A stretch of 41,725 bases of DNA from an uncultured Alphaproteobacteria bacterium (GTDB taxonomy: Bacteria; Pseudomonadota; Alphaproteobacteria; JALCBB01): NCBI GenBank assembly GCA_958267355.1, contig OY279575.1, positions 1 through 41,725 of the forward strand. Reading direction: 5' to 3'. This document shows, in pieces, positions 26,675 to 35,489 of this stretch. The position numbers were made by a program, and so were the translations under genes. Within the stretch, counting starts at the first letter, position 1. The number at the start of each line of letters is the position of its first letter. A model generated the notes under the pieces. The model searched no databases, was not told the DNA's origin, and saw only the letters and a list, made by a program, of their open reading frames with translations.

Positions 26675-27163
26675 TTACGAACTGCCTAGTGGTTTGAACG
26701 ATACTTTCTTGATCTCGTATTCCTTTGACCCACGCGGAGTCGCTACTTCCACAGTATCGCCTTGCTTGCGCCCGATAAGTGCGCGGGCGAGCGGCGAAGC
26801 AATACCAATCCGCCCATCGGATGCATCGGCTTCCAAATCGCCGACAATGCGCCAGACCACTTCTTTGTCGGTATCTAGATCCAGCAGGGCAACTGTGGCT
26901 CCGAACTTCACATCTTTTCCTGACAGGGTTGCAAGGTCAATGACTTCAGCCCGTGCAATGGCGGATTCAATTTCGCCAATTCGTCCTTCCACGAAAGATT
27001 GCCGCTCACGCGCTGCGTGGTATTCGGCGTTTTCTGACAAGTCGCCGTGGGCACGGGCGGCGGCGATGGCTTCTATCAGCGCAGGACGAGTCTCGTTCTT
27101 CAGCGTAGACAGCTCTTCTTGTAGCCGTTCGTAGCCTTCTTTGGTGAGGGGAATTCTATCCAT
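26675..27163 (-). CDS. greA: Transcription elongation factor GreA
   Basis: 162 aa from ATG at 27163. GreA enters the RNA polymerase secondary channel and triggers cleavage of backtracked transcripts. The N-terminal coiled coil opens with IPLTKEGYERLQEEL and has the acidic tip in GDLSENAEYHAARE (Asp and Glu that hold the catalytic metal). The C-terminal FKBP-like domain runs ATVALLDLDTDKEVVWRIVG to SPLARALIGRKQGDTVEV. Length is close to the usual 157. It follows carB by about 43 bp on the same strand. Its last ten codons are duplicated 303 bp downstream in non-coding DNA. Confidence 0.96.
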   Translation of the reverse strand: MDRIPLTKEGYERLQEELSTLKNETRPALIEAIAAARAHGDLSENAEYHAARERQSFVEGRIGEIESAIARAEVIDLATLSGKDVKFGATVALLDLDTDKEVVWRIVGDLEADASDGRIGIASPLARALIGRKQGDTVEVATPRGSKEYEIKKVSFKPLGSS

Positions 27164-27180
27164 CGCGATACACTCGTGTG

Positions 27181-27212
27181 GGGGTTAGGCTGGGGTTAGG
27201 CTGGGGTTAGGT
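27181..27212. repeat. 12-bp tandem repeat at the carB stop
   Basis: GGGGTTAGGCT recurs about three times with a 12-bp period between greA and carB. The carB stop codon (27207-27209, minus strand) is formed by the TTA of the last unit. Confidence 0.75.
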
Positions 27213-30200
27213 TTCTGTGGCAGAAGTTGTGGAAGAAGAAAAATAGTCTTGCAGGCAGGCAACTGCAAGGGGCTGGGTTCGGGCTGCGGCGAGTGCGCGG
27301 GTGAGTGCCCGCCCTGCCCGTAGTGTCGTAAAGCACGGAATATCCCGCTTACACGCCAAATTGCGAATAGAGTCGCTATCCCGCCTTGTAGACCTGCCAG
27401 ATGGTGTATTGACGACAATGTTAATCTCGCCTGAAATCATCCGATCTAGAACATTCGGCCGCTGTCCTTCGTGTACTTTGTGTACTGTCTCTACCGCCAG
27501 CCCTGCTGTGCGGAGTGCTTCCGCTGTGCCGGGTGTGGCGAAGAGTGAAAAGCCGAGCTGTTGAAAATCTTGGGCTAGGGCTATGGCTTCGCGGTGGTGG
27601 TCTTTGCGGACTGACAAGAAAGCTCCGCCTGAGTCGGGCAGGGGGAAGCCTAACGCCAATTGGGCTTTCCAGAAGGCGCGGTCAAAGTCTTGGTCTATTC
27701 CCATCACCTCACCCGTGGAGCGCATTTCAGGACCCAGCAGTACATCCACCCCTGGAAATCTATCAAACGGAAAAATCGACTCCTTCACCGCCTTCATCGG
27801 AGTCGGCGGCAGTTCGGGTAAGTTCAAATCCGCCAGCTTGGAGCCGAGCATTAACTGCGTTGCCATACGCGCCAATGGCAAGCCTGTAGCCTTGGTTAAA
27901 AATGGCACGGTACGCGAAGCCCGTGGATTTACCTCCAAGACATAGACTTGGTCTTGGCTATTTTCGTCTCGCGTAATCGCAAACTGAATATTTAACAAGC
28001 CGACAACGCCCAAGGCTTTGCCAATCTGCTGGGTCTGGCGGCGAATTTCTTCTATCGTCTCGGCGGCAATTGTATTGGCAGGATACGAACAAGCCGAGTC
28101 CCCTGAATGAATTCCTGCTTCTTCTACATGTTCCATAGCTCCTGCGAACCAGATATTTTGTCCGTCGCCAAGGGCATCTACATCAACTTCCACTGCCTGA
28201 TTCAAATAGGAGTCCAACAACACAGGATGCACGCCCGATACTTCCACGGCATTTTCAATCCACGCCAACAGCTCGTCTTCGCCATCAACGCGGCGCATAG
28301 CCCTGCCGCCTAGCACAAAAGATGGGCGCAACATCAGCGGATAACCAATTCGTTCTGCTACTGCCACGGCTTCTGCAACCGAACGGGCGACTCCGCCGGC
28401 GGGCTGGCGTATGCTTAAGCCTTCTAGGAGCTGCTGAAATTCGTCTCTGTCTTCTGCTCGTGCAATCGCCGCAGGAGCTGTCCCTAAGATTGGCAAGCCT
28501 TCGGCTTCTAGGGCTTGTGCCAAGCCGAGCGGAGTCTGTCCGCCGAACTGTACGATTGCCCCGAGCAATTCGCCTTCCTCGCGTTCTTTATCAGCAACTT
28601 CTAAAACATGCTCGGTGGTGAGTGGCTCAAAGTAGAGTCTATCGGCGGTGTTGTAATCGGTGGAAACCGTTTCAGGATTACAATTCACCATAATGGCTTC
28701 AAAGCCCATCGCTCGCGTGGCTTGGACTCCATGGACACAGCAATAATCAAACTCTATGCCTTGTCCGATACGGTTTGGTCCGCCACCAAGGATAAGCACT
28801 TTTTTGCGAGCGGACACTTCGGCTTCGTCGGCTTCGGGCAGGGGTGCGTGATCCCACAAGGAGTAAAGATACGGAGTCTGACTCTTAAACTCTGCGGCAC
28901 AGGTATCTATGCGGCGATAGGAAGGCTTTACGCCAAGCTTCTTACGCTGTGCCCGCACTTCTTGCTCGGACATTGCGCTTTTGCTTCCCGTGTCATTTCC
29001 TGTGTTGCTTCCCGTGTCATTTCCTGTGCTGTTTTTTGTGTCATTGATTAGACTGGCAATTCGTGCATCGGTGAAGCCTTGGGCTTTCCAGTGTCGCAGG
29101 AGCGATGCACCATCGGCGGACTGCAAAACCTGTTTTCCCTGTTGGGTAATTTCGCGTTCTGTTTCAACAAGACTTTGCACATAGGTAAGAAACCACGGAT
29201 CATAAGCAACGCGTTCGCGTATTTCTGTTAGCTTTGCTCCACGGCGGAAGGCTTCAGCCACGAGCAAAAACCGTTCGGGTGTTGCACTCCCTAAGCCGTC
29301 TAGCAGGATTTGCAGTTTTTCTGTTTCGCCATTGGTTGCGCTATTGGTTTCGTTGTGTGTGTTGGTATTTTTTTCGTTTCCGCTGGCGTTTGCGCTGGTA
29401 TTTCCGTGGGTGTTTCCGCTGATGGCGAGAGATGCAGCCAACGAAGTTGCGAAGCTAGACATACGCCATGGTGGTTCCATACCTGTCAAGCCGACTTCTA
29501 GCGAGGCGTAGACTTTCTGCAGGGCTTCAGGAAAAGACCCTGCGATGGACATGGCTTCTCCGACTGACTTCATAGAAGTGGTGAGAAACGGCTGGGTGCC
29601 GTGGAACTTGTCAAAGTCAAAGCGCGGAGCTTTCACGACCACCCAATCTAGCGAGGGTTCAAAAGACGCGGGCCCTGTGCCACTGACTTCGTTGGCGATT
29701 TCGTCTAGTGCGTATCCGAGGGCAAGGCGGGTTGCGACTCGGGCGATGGGAAATCCCGTTGCTTTGGAGGCGAGTGCTGACGAACGCGATACGCGTGGAT
29801 TCATTTCTATGATAACGGTTTCGCCGTTTTCGGGATTGACGGCGAATTGTACATTTGATCCGCCTGTTTCTACGCCGATTTTGCGTAGGCAGGCGATCGA
29901 TTGGTCGCGCAGGATTTGGTATTCCTTGTCGGTCAGGGTTTGTGCGGGCGCTACGGTGAGTGAGTCGCCTGTGTGTACGCCCATTGGGTCTATATTTTCG
30001 ATTGAGCAGACGATCATGCAGTTGTCTTTATAGTCGCGGACAACTTCCAGTTCGTATTCTTTCCAGCCCAGTACGGATTGTTCTACAAGTACTGTGCCGA
30101 TGGGTGAAGCTTCTAGGGCGTTGGTGATGGCGGAGAAGAATTCGTCTTGGTTGTAGGCGATACCGCCGCCGCGTCCGCCGAGTGTGAAGGAAGGTCTTAG

Positions 30201-30701
30201 TACAGCGGGTAGCCCGACTTGGTGCAGTACTTCTTCGGCTTCGCTTAGGGACGCGACGATATGGGCTCGTGGGCAGGTGATACCTTCTTCGGTCATTGCT
30301 TGACGGAATTGTTCTCTATCTTCGGCGCGAGCGATTACATCGGCGCGGGCGCCGATGAGTTGGACTCCGTGTGCGTCAAGCGTTCCTGTGTCGGCGAGTC
30401 GCATGGCTAGGTTTAGAGCGGTTTGTCCGCCCATGGTGGGCAGGACTGCATCGGGCTTTTCGCGTTCTAGGATTCGTTCAACGGCTTGTGGGATGAGCGG
30501 TTCAATGTAGGTTGCATCGGCTTCGTTTGGGTCTGTCATTATGGTGGCGGGATTGGAGTTCACCAAAATCACTCTGTAGCCTTCTTCGCGCAGGGTGCGG
30601 CAGGCTTGTACGCCTGAATAATCAAATTCGCAGGCTTGTCCGATGACAATCGGACCTGCCCCGAGTACAAGTACACTTTCTATGTCGGTTCGTTTTGGCA
30701 C
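27207..30701 (-). CDS. carB: Carbamoyl-phosphate synthase large chain
   Basis: 1164 aa from GTG at 30701, with AAAGGA about ten bases upstream. CarB makes carbamoyl phosphate from bicarbonate, ammonia (from CarA) and two ATP, feeding pyrimidines and arginine. Both ATP-grasp halves are complete. The first starts [20 protein letters not shown] with GGQTALNLA and [18 protein letters not shown]. The second starts [20 protein letters not shown] with [20 protein letters not shown]-terminal MGS-like allosteric domain follows. E. coli CarB is 1073 aa. Extra sequence comes from two Asn/Thr/Gly/Ser-rich insertions: one near residues 425-460 ([16 protein letters not shown]), another near 560-585 ([16 protein letters not shown]). 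Both lie near the junction of the halves, in the oligomerisation domain. Confidence 0.97.
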   Translation of the reverse strand: MPKRTDIESVLVLGAGPIVIGQACEFDYSGVQACRTLREEGYRVILVNSNPATIMTDPNEADATYIEPLIPQAVERILEREKPDAVLPTMGGQTALNLAMRLADTGTLDAHGVQLIGARADVIARAEDREQFRQAMTEEGITCPRAHIVASLSEAEEVLHQVGLPAVLRPSFTLGGRGGGIAYNQDEFFSAITNALEASPIGTVLVEQSVLGWKEYELEVVRDYKDNCMIVCSIENIDPMGVHTGDSLTVAPAQTLTDKEYQILRDQSIACLRKIGVETGGSNVQFAVNPENGETVIIEMNPRVSRSSALASKATGFPIARVATRLALGYALDEIANEVSGTGPASFEPSLDWVVVKAPRFDFDKFHGTQPFLTTSMKSVGEAMSIAGSFPEALQKVYASLEVGLTGMEPPWRMSSFATSLAASLAISGNTHGNTSANASGNEKNTNTHNETNSATNGETEKLQILLDGLGSATPERFLLVAEAFRRGAKLTEIRERVAYDPWFLTYVQSLVETEREITQQGKQVLQSADGASLLRHWKAQGFTDARIASLINDTKNSTGNDTGSNTGNDTGSKSAMSEQEVRAQRKKLGVKPSYRRIDTCAAEFKSQTPYLYSLWDHAPLPEADEAEVSARKKVLILGGGPNRIGQGIEFDYCCVHGVQATRAMGFEAIMVNCNPETVSTDYNTADRLYFEPLTTEHVLEVADKEREEGELLGAIVQFGGQTPLGLAQALEAEGLPILGTAPAAIARAEDRDEFQQLLEGLSIRQPAGGVARSVAEAVAVAERIGYPLMLRPSFVLGGRAMRRVDGEDELLAWIENAVEVSGVHPVLLDSYLNQAVEVDVDALGDGQNIWFAGAMEHVEEAGIHSGDSACSYPANTIAAETIEEIRRQTQQIGKALGVVGLLNIQFAITRDENSQDQVYVLEVNPRASRTVPFLTKATGLPLARMATQLMLGSKLADLNLPELPPTPMKAVKESIFPFDRFPGVDVLLGPEMRSTGEVMGIDQDFDRAFWKAQLALGFPLPDSGGAFLSVRKDHHREAIALAQDFQQLGFSLFATPGTAEALRTAGLAVETVHKVHEGQRPNVLDRMISGEINIVVNTPSGRSTRRDSDSIRNLACKRDIPCFTTLRAGRALTRALAAARTQPLAVACLQDYFSSSTTSATET

Positions 30702-30769
30702 TTTGTGCTTGTCCTTTAGCGGTGGAGTTTTTGGCTTTGTCTATTGGTTGTGTTTTTGTGGTTGTGTTC

Positions 30770-32020
30770 TTAGTTGCGTCCTGAAAACTGGTTATCGCGA
30801 GCGTTTTGTACATCTTTGATGAAGCGTGCAAAAAGCCCCTGTGCGTCGTGGGGTCCTGGCGAAGCTTCGGGATGAAACTGTACCGAAAACACGGGTCTGC
30901 CATCGGAGAAGCAGATTCCTTGGTTGGTGTGGTCAAACAGGCTTTTGTGGGTCAGGGTTATGCTGTCGGGGAGTTTTTGGTTTTGAATACAGAAGTTGTG
31001 GTTTTGGCTGGTGATTAAAACGCAACCGCTGGCGAGTTCTAGAACGGGGTGATTGGCTCCGTGGTGTCCGAAGGAAAGTTTTTCGGTCTTGAGTCCTAAA
31101 GTGCGTCCAAGGATTTGATGACCGAGACAGATACCGAAGACGGGCAGGTTTGGGCGTTGTTCCATCAGTGAGGCGAGAGTTGGTTCGGCATAGACTCCTG
31201 TGGCGGCGGGGTCACCTGGCCCGTTAGACAGAAACACTCCGTCAGGAGCCAAAGCCAAGATCTGTTCGGCAGAAGCCTGTGCGGGTACAACGGTGACGCG
31301 CGAGCCGTGTGCGACGAGCATACGCAGTATGTTGTGTTTGACTCCGTAATCTACGGCGACAATATGCGGAGCTTCTGCATCAACAGCACCAGAGCCACCA
31401 GAGCCAGAGCCACCAGAGCCAGAGCTACTGCCTTGCCAGATTCCTTCTTTCCAAGTGTAGGGTTCGGTGCAGGAAACTTCTTTGGCTAGATCGGCTCCGA
31501 CGAGTCCGTGCCAAGCCTGTACTTCTTCTAGCAGGGCTGGGAGGTCAAATTCGCTATCTTCTGGGTCTTTGTGGATTAAGACGGCGCGCAGGGCTCCGTG
31601 GTCGCGTATGCGCCTTGTTAGACTGCGTGTATCTACGCCGGAGATGGCGGGCACGGCTTGTGCTTCAAGCCAGTCTGACAGGCTGCTGGTGGCGCGATGG
31701 TTAGAATGCGGAGTAATCGCCTCGCGGATTACGGCTCCAGAGGCGAACGAGCGGGCTGATTCCATATCGTCAGGATTGCATCCGACATTGCCGATATGGG
31801 GGCAGGTAAAGTTAATGATTTGTCCTGCGTATGATGGATCGGACAAGATTTCTTGGTATCCGCTCATGGCGGTGTTGAAGCATAGTTCGCCGAGTTTTTT
31901 GCCTTTGGCGCCGAATCCGAGTCCGAAGATGGCGGTGGCGTCTTCCGTTAACAGCAGTGCGTTGGTGTTTCCGTGTGGTTTTACGGAAACGATTGCGCCA
32001 TTGCCTCTGGAAGTGTTCAT
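30770..32020 (-). CDS. carA: Carbamoyl-phosphate synthase small chain
   Basis: 416 aa from ATG at 32020. The open frame continues upstream to 32137, but those residues are unlike CarA and overlap leader hairpins, so I use the inner ATG. CarA is the glutaminase subunit, delivering ammonia to CarB. The N-terminal domain has FNTAMSGYQEILSDPSYAGQ and NFTCPHIGNVG. The class I amidotransferase domain has the nucleophile in FGICLGHQ, SFGHHGANHPV, and the His/Glu pair in VQFHPEASPGPHDA. A Ser/Gly linker of about 17 residues (GSSSGSGGSGSGGSG), encoded by short repeats near 31388-31425, lies between the domains. carB follows 68 bp downstream. Confidence 0.95.
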   Translation of the reverse strand: MNTSRGNGAIVSVKPHGNTNALLLTEDATAIFGLGFGAKGKKLGELCFNTAMSGYQEILSDPSYAGQIINFTCPHIGNVGCNPDDMESARSFASGAVIREAITPHSNHRATSSLSDWLEAQAVPAISGVDTRSLTRRIRDHGALRAVLIHKDPEDSEFDLPALLEEVQAWHGLVGADLAKEVSCTEPYTWKEGIWQGSSSGSGGSGSGGSGAVDAEAPHIVAVDYGVKHNILRMLVAHGSRVTVVPAQASAEQILALAPDGVFLSNGPGDPAATGVYAEPTLASLMEQRPNLPVFGICLGHQILGRTLGLKTEKLSFGHHGANHPVLELASGCVLITSQNHNFCIQNQKLPDSITLTHKSLFDHTNQGICFSDGRPVFSVQFHPEASPGPHDAQGLFARFIKDVQNARDNQFSGRN

Positions 32021-32075
32021 CGTTGCGGACTTGCTACTGACAACTTGCTGTTGCGGCTTGTGTGCTTGTGCGTGC

Positions 32076-32160
32076 CTGTCCGTGCGGACAGCTCCCGTGC
32101 GGGGGAGTGGTTCTGGCTGTGTTAGGGAGCGATCCAAAGGCAGACGATTCTGCCGTCTGC
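32076..32160 (-). promoter_or_regulatory. Cluster of hairpins in the carA leader
   Basis: Three stem-loops lie in the carA upstream region. CTGTCC-GTGC-GGACAG is at 32076-32091, and CTCCC paired with GGGAG around the same loop word is at 32092-32107. The third, at 32139-32160, can form in two exclusive ways: GGCAGA with TCTGCC (32139-32154) or GCAGAC with GTCTGC (32140-32160). Such overlap is typical of attenuation-type leaders, but no function is shown by the sequence alone. Confidence 0.35.
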
Positions 32161-32266
32161 TGGGGATTGCACCCGAGCGAAGGTAGAGTATTGCTGATAA
32201 AAAGGCAAACTGGCGGGTTGGTTTTATGACCTATTGTGGAGCTTTGAGTGGTGTATAGTGTTGGCT

Positions 32267-32725
32267 ATGGCTAAGCAGGAAATTGCCTCGGCGTTGCAGG
32301 TGGCGCAGAAGGAGAAGAATCGGGTAGCGGTGAGTGCTTTGCGCTTGGCGTTGGCGGCGATTCACGACTTGGAGATTAGTGCGCGGTCTGATGGGCGGGC
32401 TGTGCGGGCGGATGAGGTATATACGATTTTGCGGCGTATGGTTCGTCAGCGTGAGGAGTCGGCGGTGGCGTTTCGCGAGGGCAAGCGTGAGGAGTTGGCT
32501 TTGCAGGAAGAGCGAGAGATAGCGGTTTTGCGTGAGTTCTTGCCGCAGGAGTTGGATGAAGTTGCACTGGGCAAGGTTTTGGATGAGTTGATACGCGAGA
32601 CGGGTGCGAAGAGTCTGCGCGACTTGGGCAGTGTGATGGCGGGTTTGAAGGAGCAGTATGCGGGTCAGGTTGATATGCGTCGTGCGGCTGAACTTTTACG
32701 CCCCCGCCTAGAAAAGGGAGCTTAA
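32267..32725 (+). CDS. GatB/YqeY domain-containing protein
   Basis: 152 aa from ATG at 32267; residues encoded from the upstream GTG (32234) do not look like the family. Small helical protein resembling the tRNA-binding tail of the GatB amidotransferase subunit. Typical features are RVAVSALRLALAAIHD, the RRMVRQREESAVAF block, EEREIAVLREFLPQEL and the final GQVDMRRAAELLRPRL. Its cellular role is not settled. It diverges from carA and precedes dnaG, the usual alphaproteobacterial order. TATAGT sits close to the start codon (32254-32259), so translation could begin very near the transcript's 5' end. Confidence 0.9.
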   Translation: MAKQEIASALQVAQKEKNRVAVSALRLALAAIHDLEISARSDGRAVRADEVYTILRRMVRQREESAVAFREGKREELALQEEREIAVLREFLPQELDEVALGKVLDELIRETGAKSLRDLGSVMAGLKEQYAGQVDMRRAAELLRPRLEKGA

Positions 32726-32832
32726 AGCGTATCTTCTTGGGGTTTAACTTTTGTGTTTCTGCTTAGTGCTTACCTTTACAGGGCTTACTTCCGTGTTTAT
32801 TAAAGTTGGGCTTGAAGCGTTACCCTGAAAAG

Positions 32833-32980
32833 AGATAAAAAATCTAGCGGGTTATTCCCACCAACAAGGTATAAAAGATTTAGCGGGTTATCCCTACCAA
32901 CAAGGGATAAAAGATTTAGCGGGTTATCCCCACCAACAAGGGATAAAAGATTTAGTAGATTATTCCCAGCAAGAGATGAA
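32833..32980. repeat. 36-bp tandem array upstream of dnaG
   Basis: Four units with a strict 36-bp period start at 32835, 32871, 32907 and 32943, with a shortened fifth at about 32975. Each reads ATAAAAGATTTAGCGGGTTA, then TCCC, CACCAACAA and GGG. The junction TTATCCC-CACCAACAA-GGGATAA can fold into a 7-bp hairpin, so the array gives repeated stem-loops. The 385-bp spacer otherwise shows nothing I can name. Units adjoin directly with no variable spacers. Confidence 0.88.
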
Positions 32981-33110
32981 AATTCGGCAGGAGTCGGTTT
33001 GAGGACAATTTAAAGCAAGCTTTTAGGGCTATTCCCTAGCCTTCTGCCCTGTGGAGATACCTGTGGGATTTGTTGATAATTAAGGCTTGCTACTGGGCTA
33101 GACTGACTGA

Positions 33111-35489
33111 ATGGCACTAGACAATGATTTTCGCCTCTACTTAGAGAGACTTCGCAACGCGACGACTCTCTCTGACTTTCTGCGCAAGCGGGTTACGCTC
33201 AAAAAACGCGGACACGAGTGGTCAGGGCTATGCCCGTTTCACAAGGAAAAGACTCCGTCTTTCTATGTGAATGACGCGAAGGGTTTTTACCACTGCTTCG
33301 GCTGTGGAGCCCACGGAGATGCATTAAAATGGCTTCGCGAGAAGGAAGGCTTAGACTTCATCAATGCTGTTCGCACGCTGGCGCGGGAAATTGGCTTTGC
33401 GGCTCCGCCTGCTCCGAAGCCGCGTACACCTGAAGAGCGCAAGATTGAAGACAGGCGCGAGCGGCTCTTGCGTTTAATGGAAGCCGCGACTCGCTATTAC
33501 ACTTCTGCTTTGCAGGCGGATACGCCACAGGCGGGCAGGGCGCGGCGTTACTTGACGGAAGACAGGGGTTTGTCGGCGACTACGATTGCGGAATTTCGCT
33601 TGGGCTATGCTCCGAGTGAAGGAAGCGAATTGCTCCACCAGTTGCGCGACCAGGGCTTCAAGGACACAGAAATCTTGGCAACAGGCCTTGCCCGCAAGCA
33701 GGAGCATAACCAAGCCGCGCTTCGCACTTTCTTTTTTGAGCGGATTCTTTTCCCTATCACCAACACGGGCGGACAAGTCGTGTCGTTCGGCGGTAGGGCT
33801 TTGTCTGAAGCGGTGCGGGCGAAGTACATCAACGGAGCGGACACAGAAATTTTTTCCAAGGGCAGGCTACTTTACAACTTGCACAAAGCCGCACCTGAAA
33901 TTCGCAAAAGCAAGACTGCGTGGCTGGTGGAAGGCTATATGGACACGATAGCCTTAGCCAACGCGGGTATTGCTACGGCTGTTGCGCCTTTGGGTACGGC
34001 GATAACGGAAGACCAGTGGCGGCTTTTGCTTCGTCAATCTGACTCGCCAATTCTCTGCATGGACGGAGACTCAGCAGGCAGGCGAGCGGCGGTTCGTGCG
34101 GCTGAAGTTGCGTTACCGTTGTTGGTGGCGGGTAAGAGTCCGCGTTTTGTTTTTTTGCCTGATGGTTATGATCCTGATGATATTGTCCGCAATGCGCGGG
34201 ATGGTGCGCAGACTTTTGCCACTCTAGCCAACGCGGCGCTTTCCTTGGCTGACCTGCTATGGAGTGCCAAGACCGAGGGGCTAGACTTCAAGGCTCCTGA
34301 GCGGGTGGCATTGCTAGACCGCGACCTGAACGGATTAACCGAGCGCATTGCTGACCCGACAATGCGCCGAGCCTACCGTGGAGAGCTACGGGCACGGCTT
34401 AACTCTGCCTTGTGGGAAGCTCGCAGGGGGCAGGCTGTTGCTACGGGGTATAGTCCGAAGGCGTATGACAAGCGTGAGCGTGGGGGAGGGGTAATTGCTT
34501 CGTCTCCTGCTCGTATTGGTGAGCATGCGAGTGCTTTGCGTGCGGGTTTGTCGCGCAATCGGGCGGTGCGAGAGCTTCGTCCGTTGGCGATGGTTTTGCG
34601 CGACCCGTGGTTAGCGGCGGAGTTTTATGAAAAGCTGACTGAGCTACCTATTCGTGCGCCTGCTGTGGCGCGTTTGCGTGAAGCGGTGCTGGATGTTTTG
34701 GCGGCTCGTCCTGACCTTGACTCGCAGGGTTTGGCGGACTACCTTAGGGCTCAAGGTTTTTCCTCTACTTTGACGCGGCTGATGGTGTCCCAGGGTGCCG
34801 AAGGGCAGGTGGGAGACGCGGGCTTGTCTGTGTCGCCTTCTGCTGTGGGAGCAGATTCAGGCACGGGAACAGGCACGAAGTCCTATACCGAATCAGGCAC
34901 AGAATCAGGCACCGAATCACGCGCTGAAACCCGCGAGCAGGCGATAGAGGAAAATTGGGCGTTACGGGGGCATGACTTTGAGCAAGACAAAGACTACGGA
35001 GACAAGCCCACGGCTACCAGTGGCGCGTACAGGGCTTCTGAAGGCGCAATTATCGGCGACGGGAGCAAAGCTTACGGCGGCGAAGTCTCCAGCGACGAAT
35101 CGCCCAACAGCGAATCCCCCAACAGCGAATCACCCAACAGCGAATCCCCCAACGACACGAGCGAAGAAGTCCAAGCAGAAGCCCACCCAGAAGCCCGTGC
35201 AGAAGCCCATCGTGCGAGAGTCCGTGAAGAGTTCAGAAAATCGCTTGCCTACTGCCAGGCGGGCGAGTCGCAGTTCATCTCGTTCTGGCGGACGCGGGGG
35301 AGTGCATCGCTCGCCCACCTTAGTCGCCGTGTCCAGGGCGACACAGAAGCAGGGTCAAAGCCAGACTCAGACGCAGAGTCAGACCCAGACGCAGAGTCAG
35401 AGTCAGCCGCAAGCTCAGAGACAGAAGTTGGCGAAACTGACTTCACAGAAGAAGGCGGCGGAGCAGCCAGGCACGAAAGCCGTGTCTAA
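33111..35489 (+). CDS. dnaG: DNA primase with a long repeat-rich C-terminal tail
   Basis: 792 aa from ATG at 33111. DnaG lays down RNA primers at the replication fork. The zinc-binding domain is complete (C41-x2-H44 and C62-x2-C65 within [20 protein letters not shown]). The RNA polymerase core has [30 protein letters not shown] and the Toprim motifs [12 protein letters not shown] and [15 protein letters not shown]-terminal region resembling the helicase-binding part starts near residue 480. Usual length is about 600-650. After about residue 575 the protein becomes low-complexity, with [27 protein letters not shown] and [13 protein letters not shown], interrupted by a helical piece ([19 protein letters not shown]). 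The last 518 bp overlap the rpoD frame. Confidence 0.95.
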   Translation: MALDNDFRLYLERLRNATTLSDFLRKRVTLKKRGHEWSGLCPFHKEKTPSFYVNDAKGFYHCFGCGAHGDALKWLREKEGLDFINAVRTLAREIGFAAPPAPKPRTPEERKIEDRRERLLRLMEAATRYYTSALQADTPQAGRARRYLTEDRGLSATTIAEFRLGYAPSEGSELLHQLRDQGFKDTEILATGLARKQEHNQAALRTFFFERILFPITNTGGQVVSFGGRALSEAVRAKYINGADTEIFSKGRLLYNLHKAAPEIRKSKTAWLVEGYMDTIALANAGIATAVAPLGTAITEDQWRLLLRQSDSPILCMDGDSAGRRAAVRAAEVALPLLVAGKSPRFVFLPDGYDPDDIVRNARDGAQTFATLANAALSLADLLWSAKTEGLDFKAPERVALLDRDLNGLTERIADPTMRRAYRGELRARLNSALWEARRGQAVATGYSPKAYDKRERGGGVIASSPARIGEHASALRAGLSRNRAVRELRPLAMVLRDPWLAAEFYEKLTELPIRAPAVARLREAVLDVLAARPDLDSQGLADYLRAQGFSSTLTRLMVSQGAEGQVGDAGLSVSPSAVGADSGTGTGTKSYTESGTESGTESRAETREQAIEENWALRGHDFEQDKDYGDKPTATSGAYRASEGAIIGDGSKAYGGEVSSDESPNSESPNSESPNSESPNDTSEEVQAEAHPEARAEAHRARVREEFRKSLAYCQAGESQFISFWRTRGSASLAHLSRRVQGDTEAGSKPDSDAESDPDAESESAASSETEVGETDFTEEGGGAARHESRV

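Noticed and set aside
32833..32980. Possible CRISPR array (36-bp repeats upstream of dnaG)
   Set aside because: The 36-bp units adjoin directly with no unique spacers, and no cas genes are in the window.
34972..35489. Sequencing frameshift joining dnaG to rpoD
   Set aside because: Both genes have complete cores in their own frames and the overlap region lacks the conserved sequence that a frameshift would disrupt; a real overlap or a later rpoD start explains it better.
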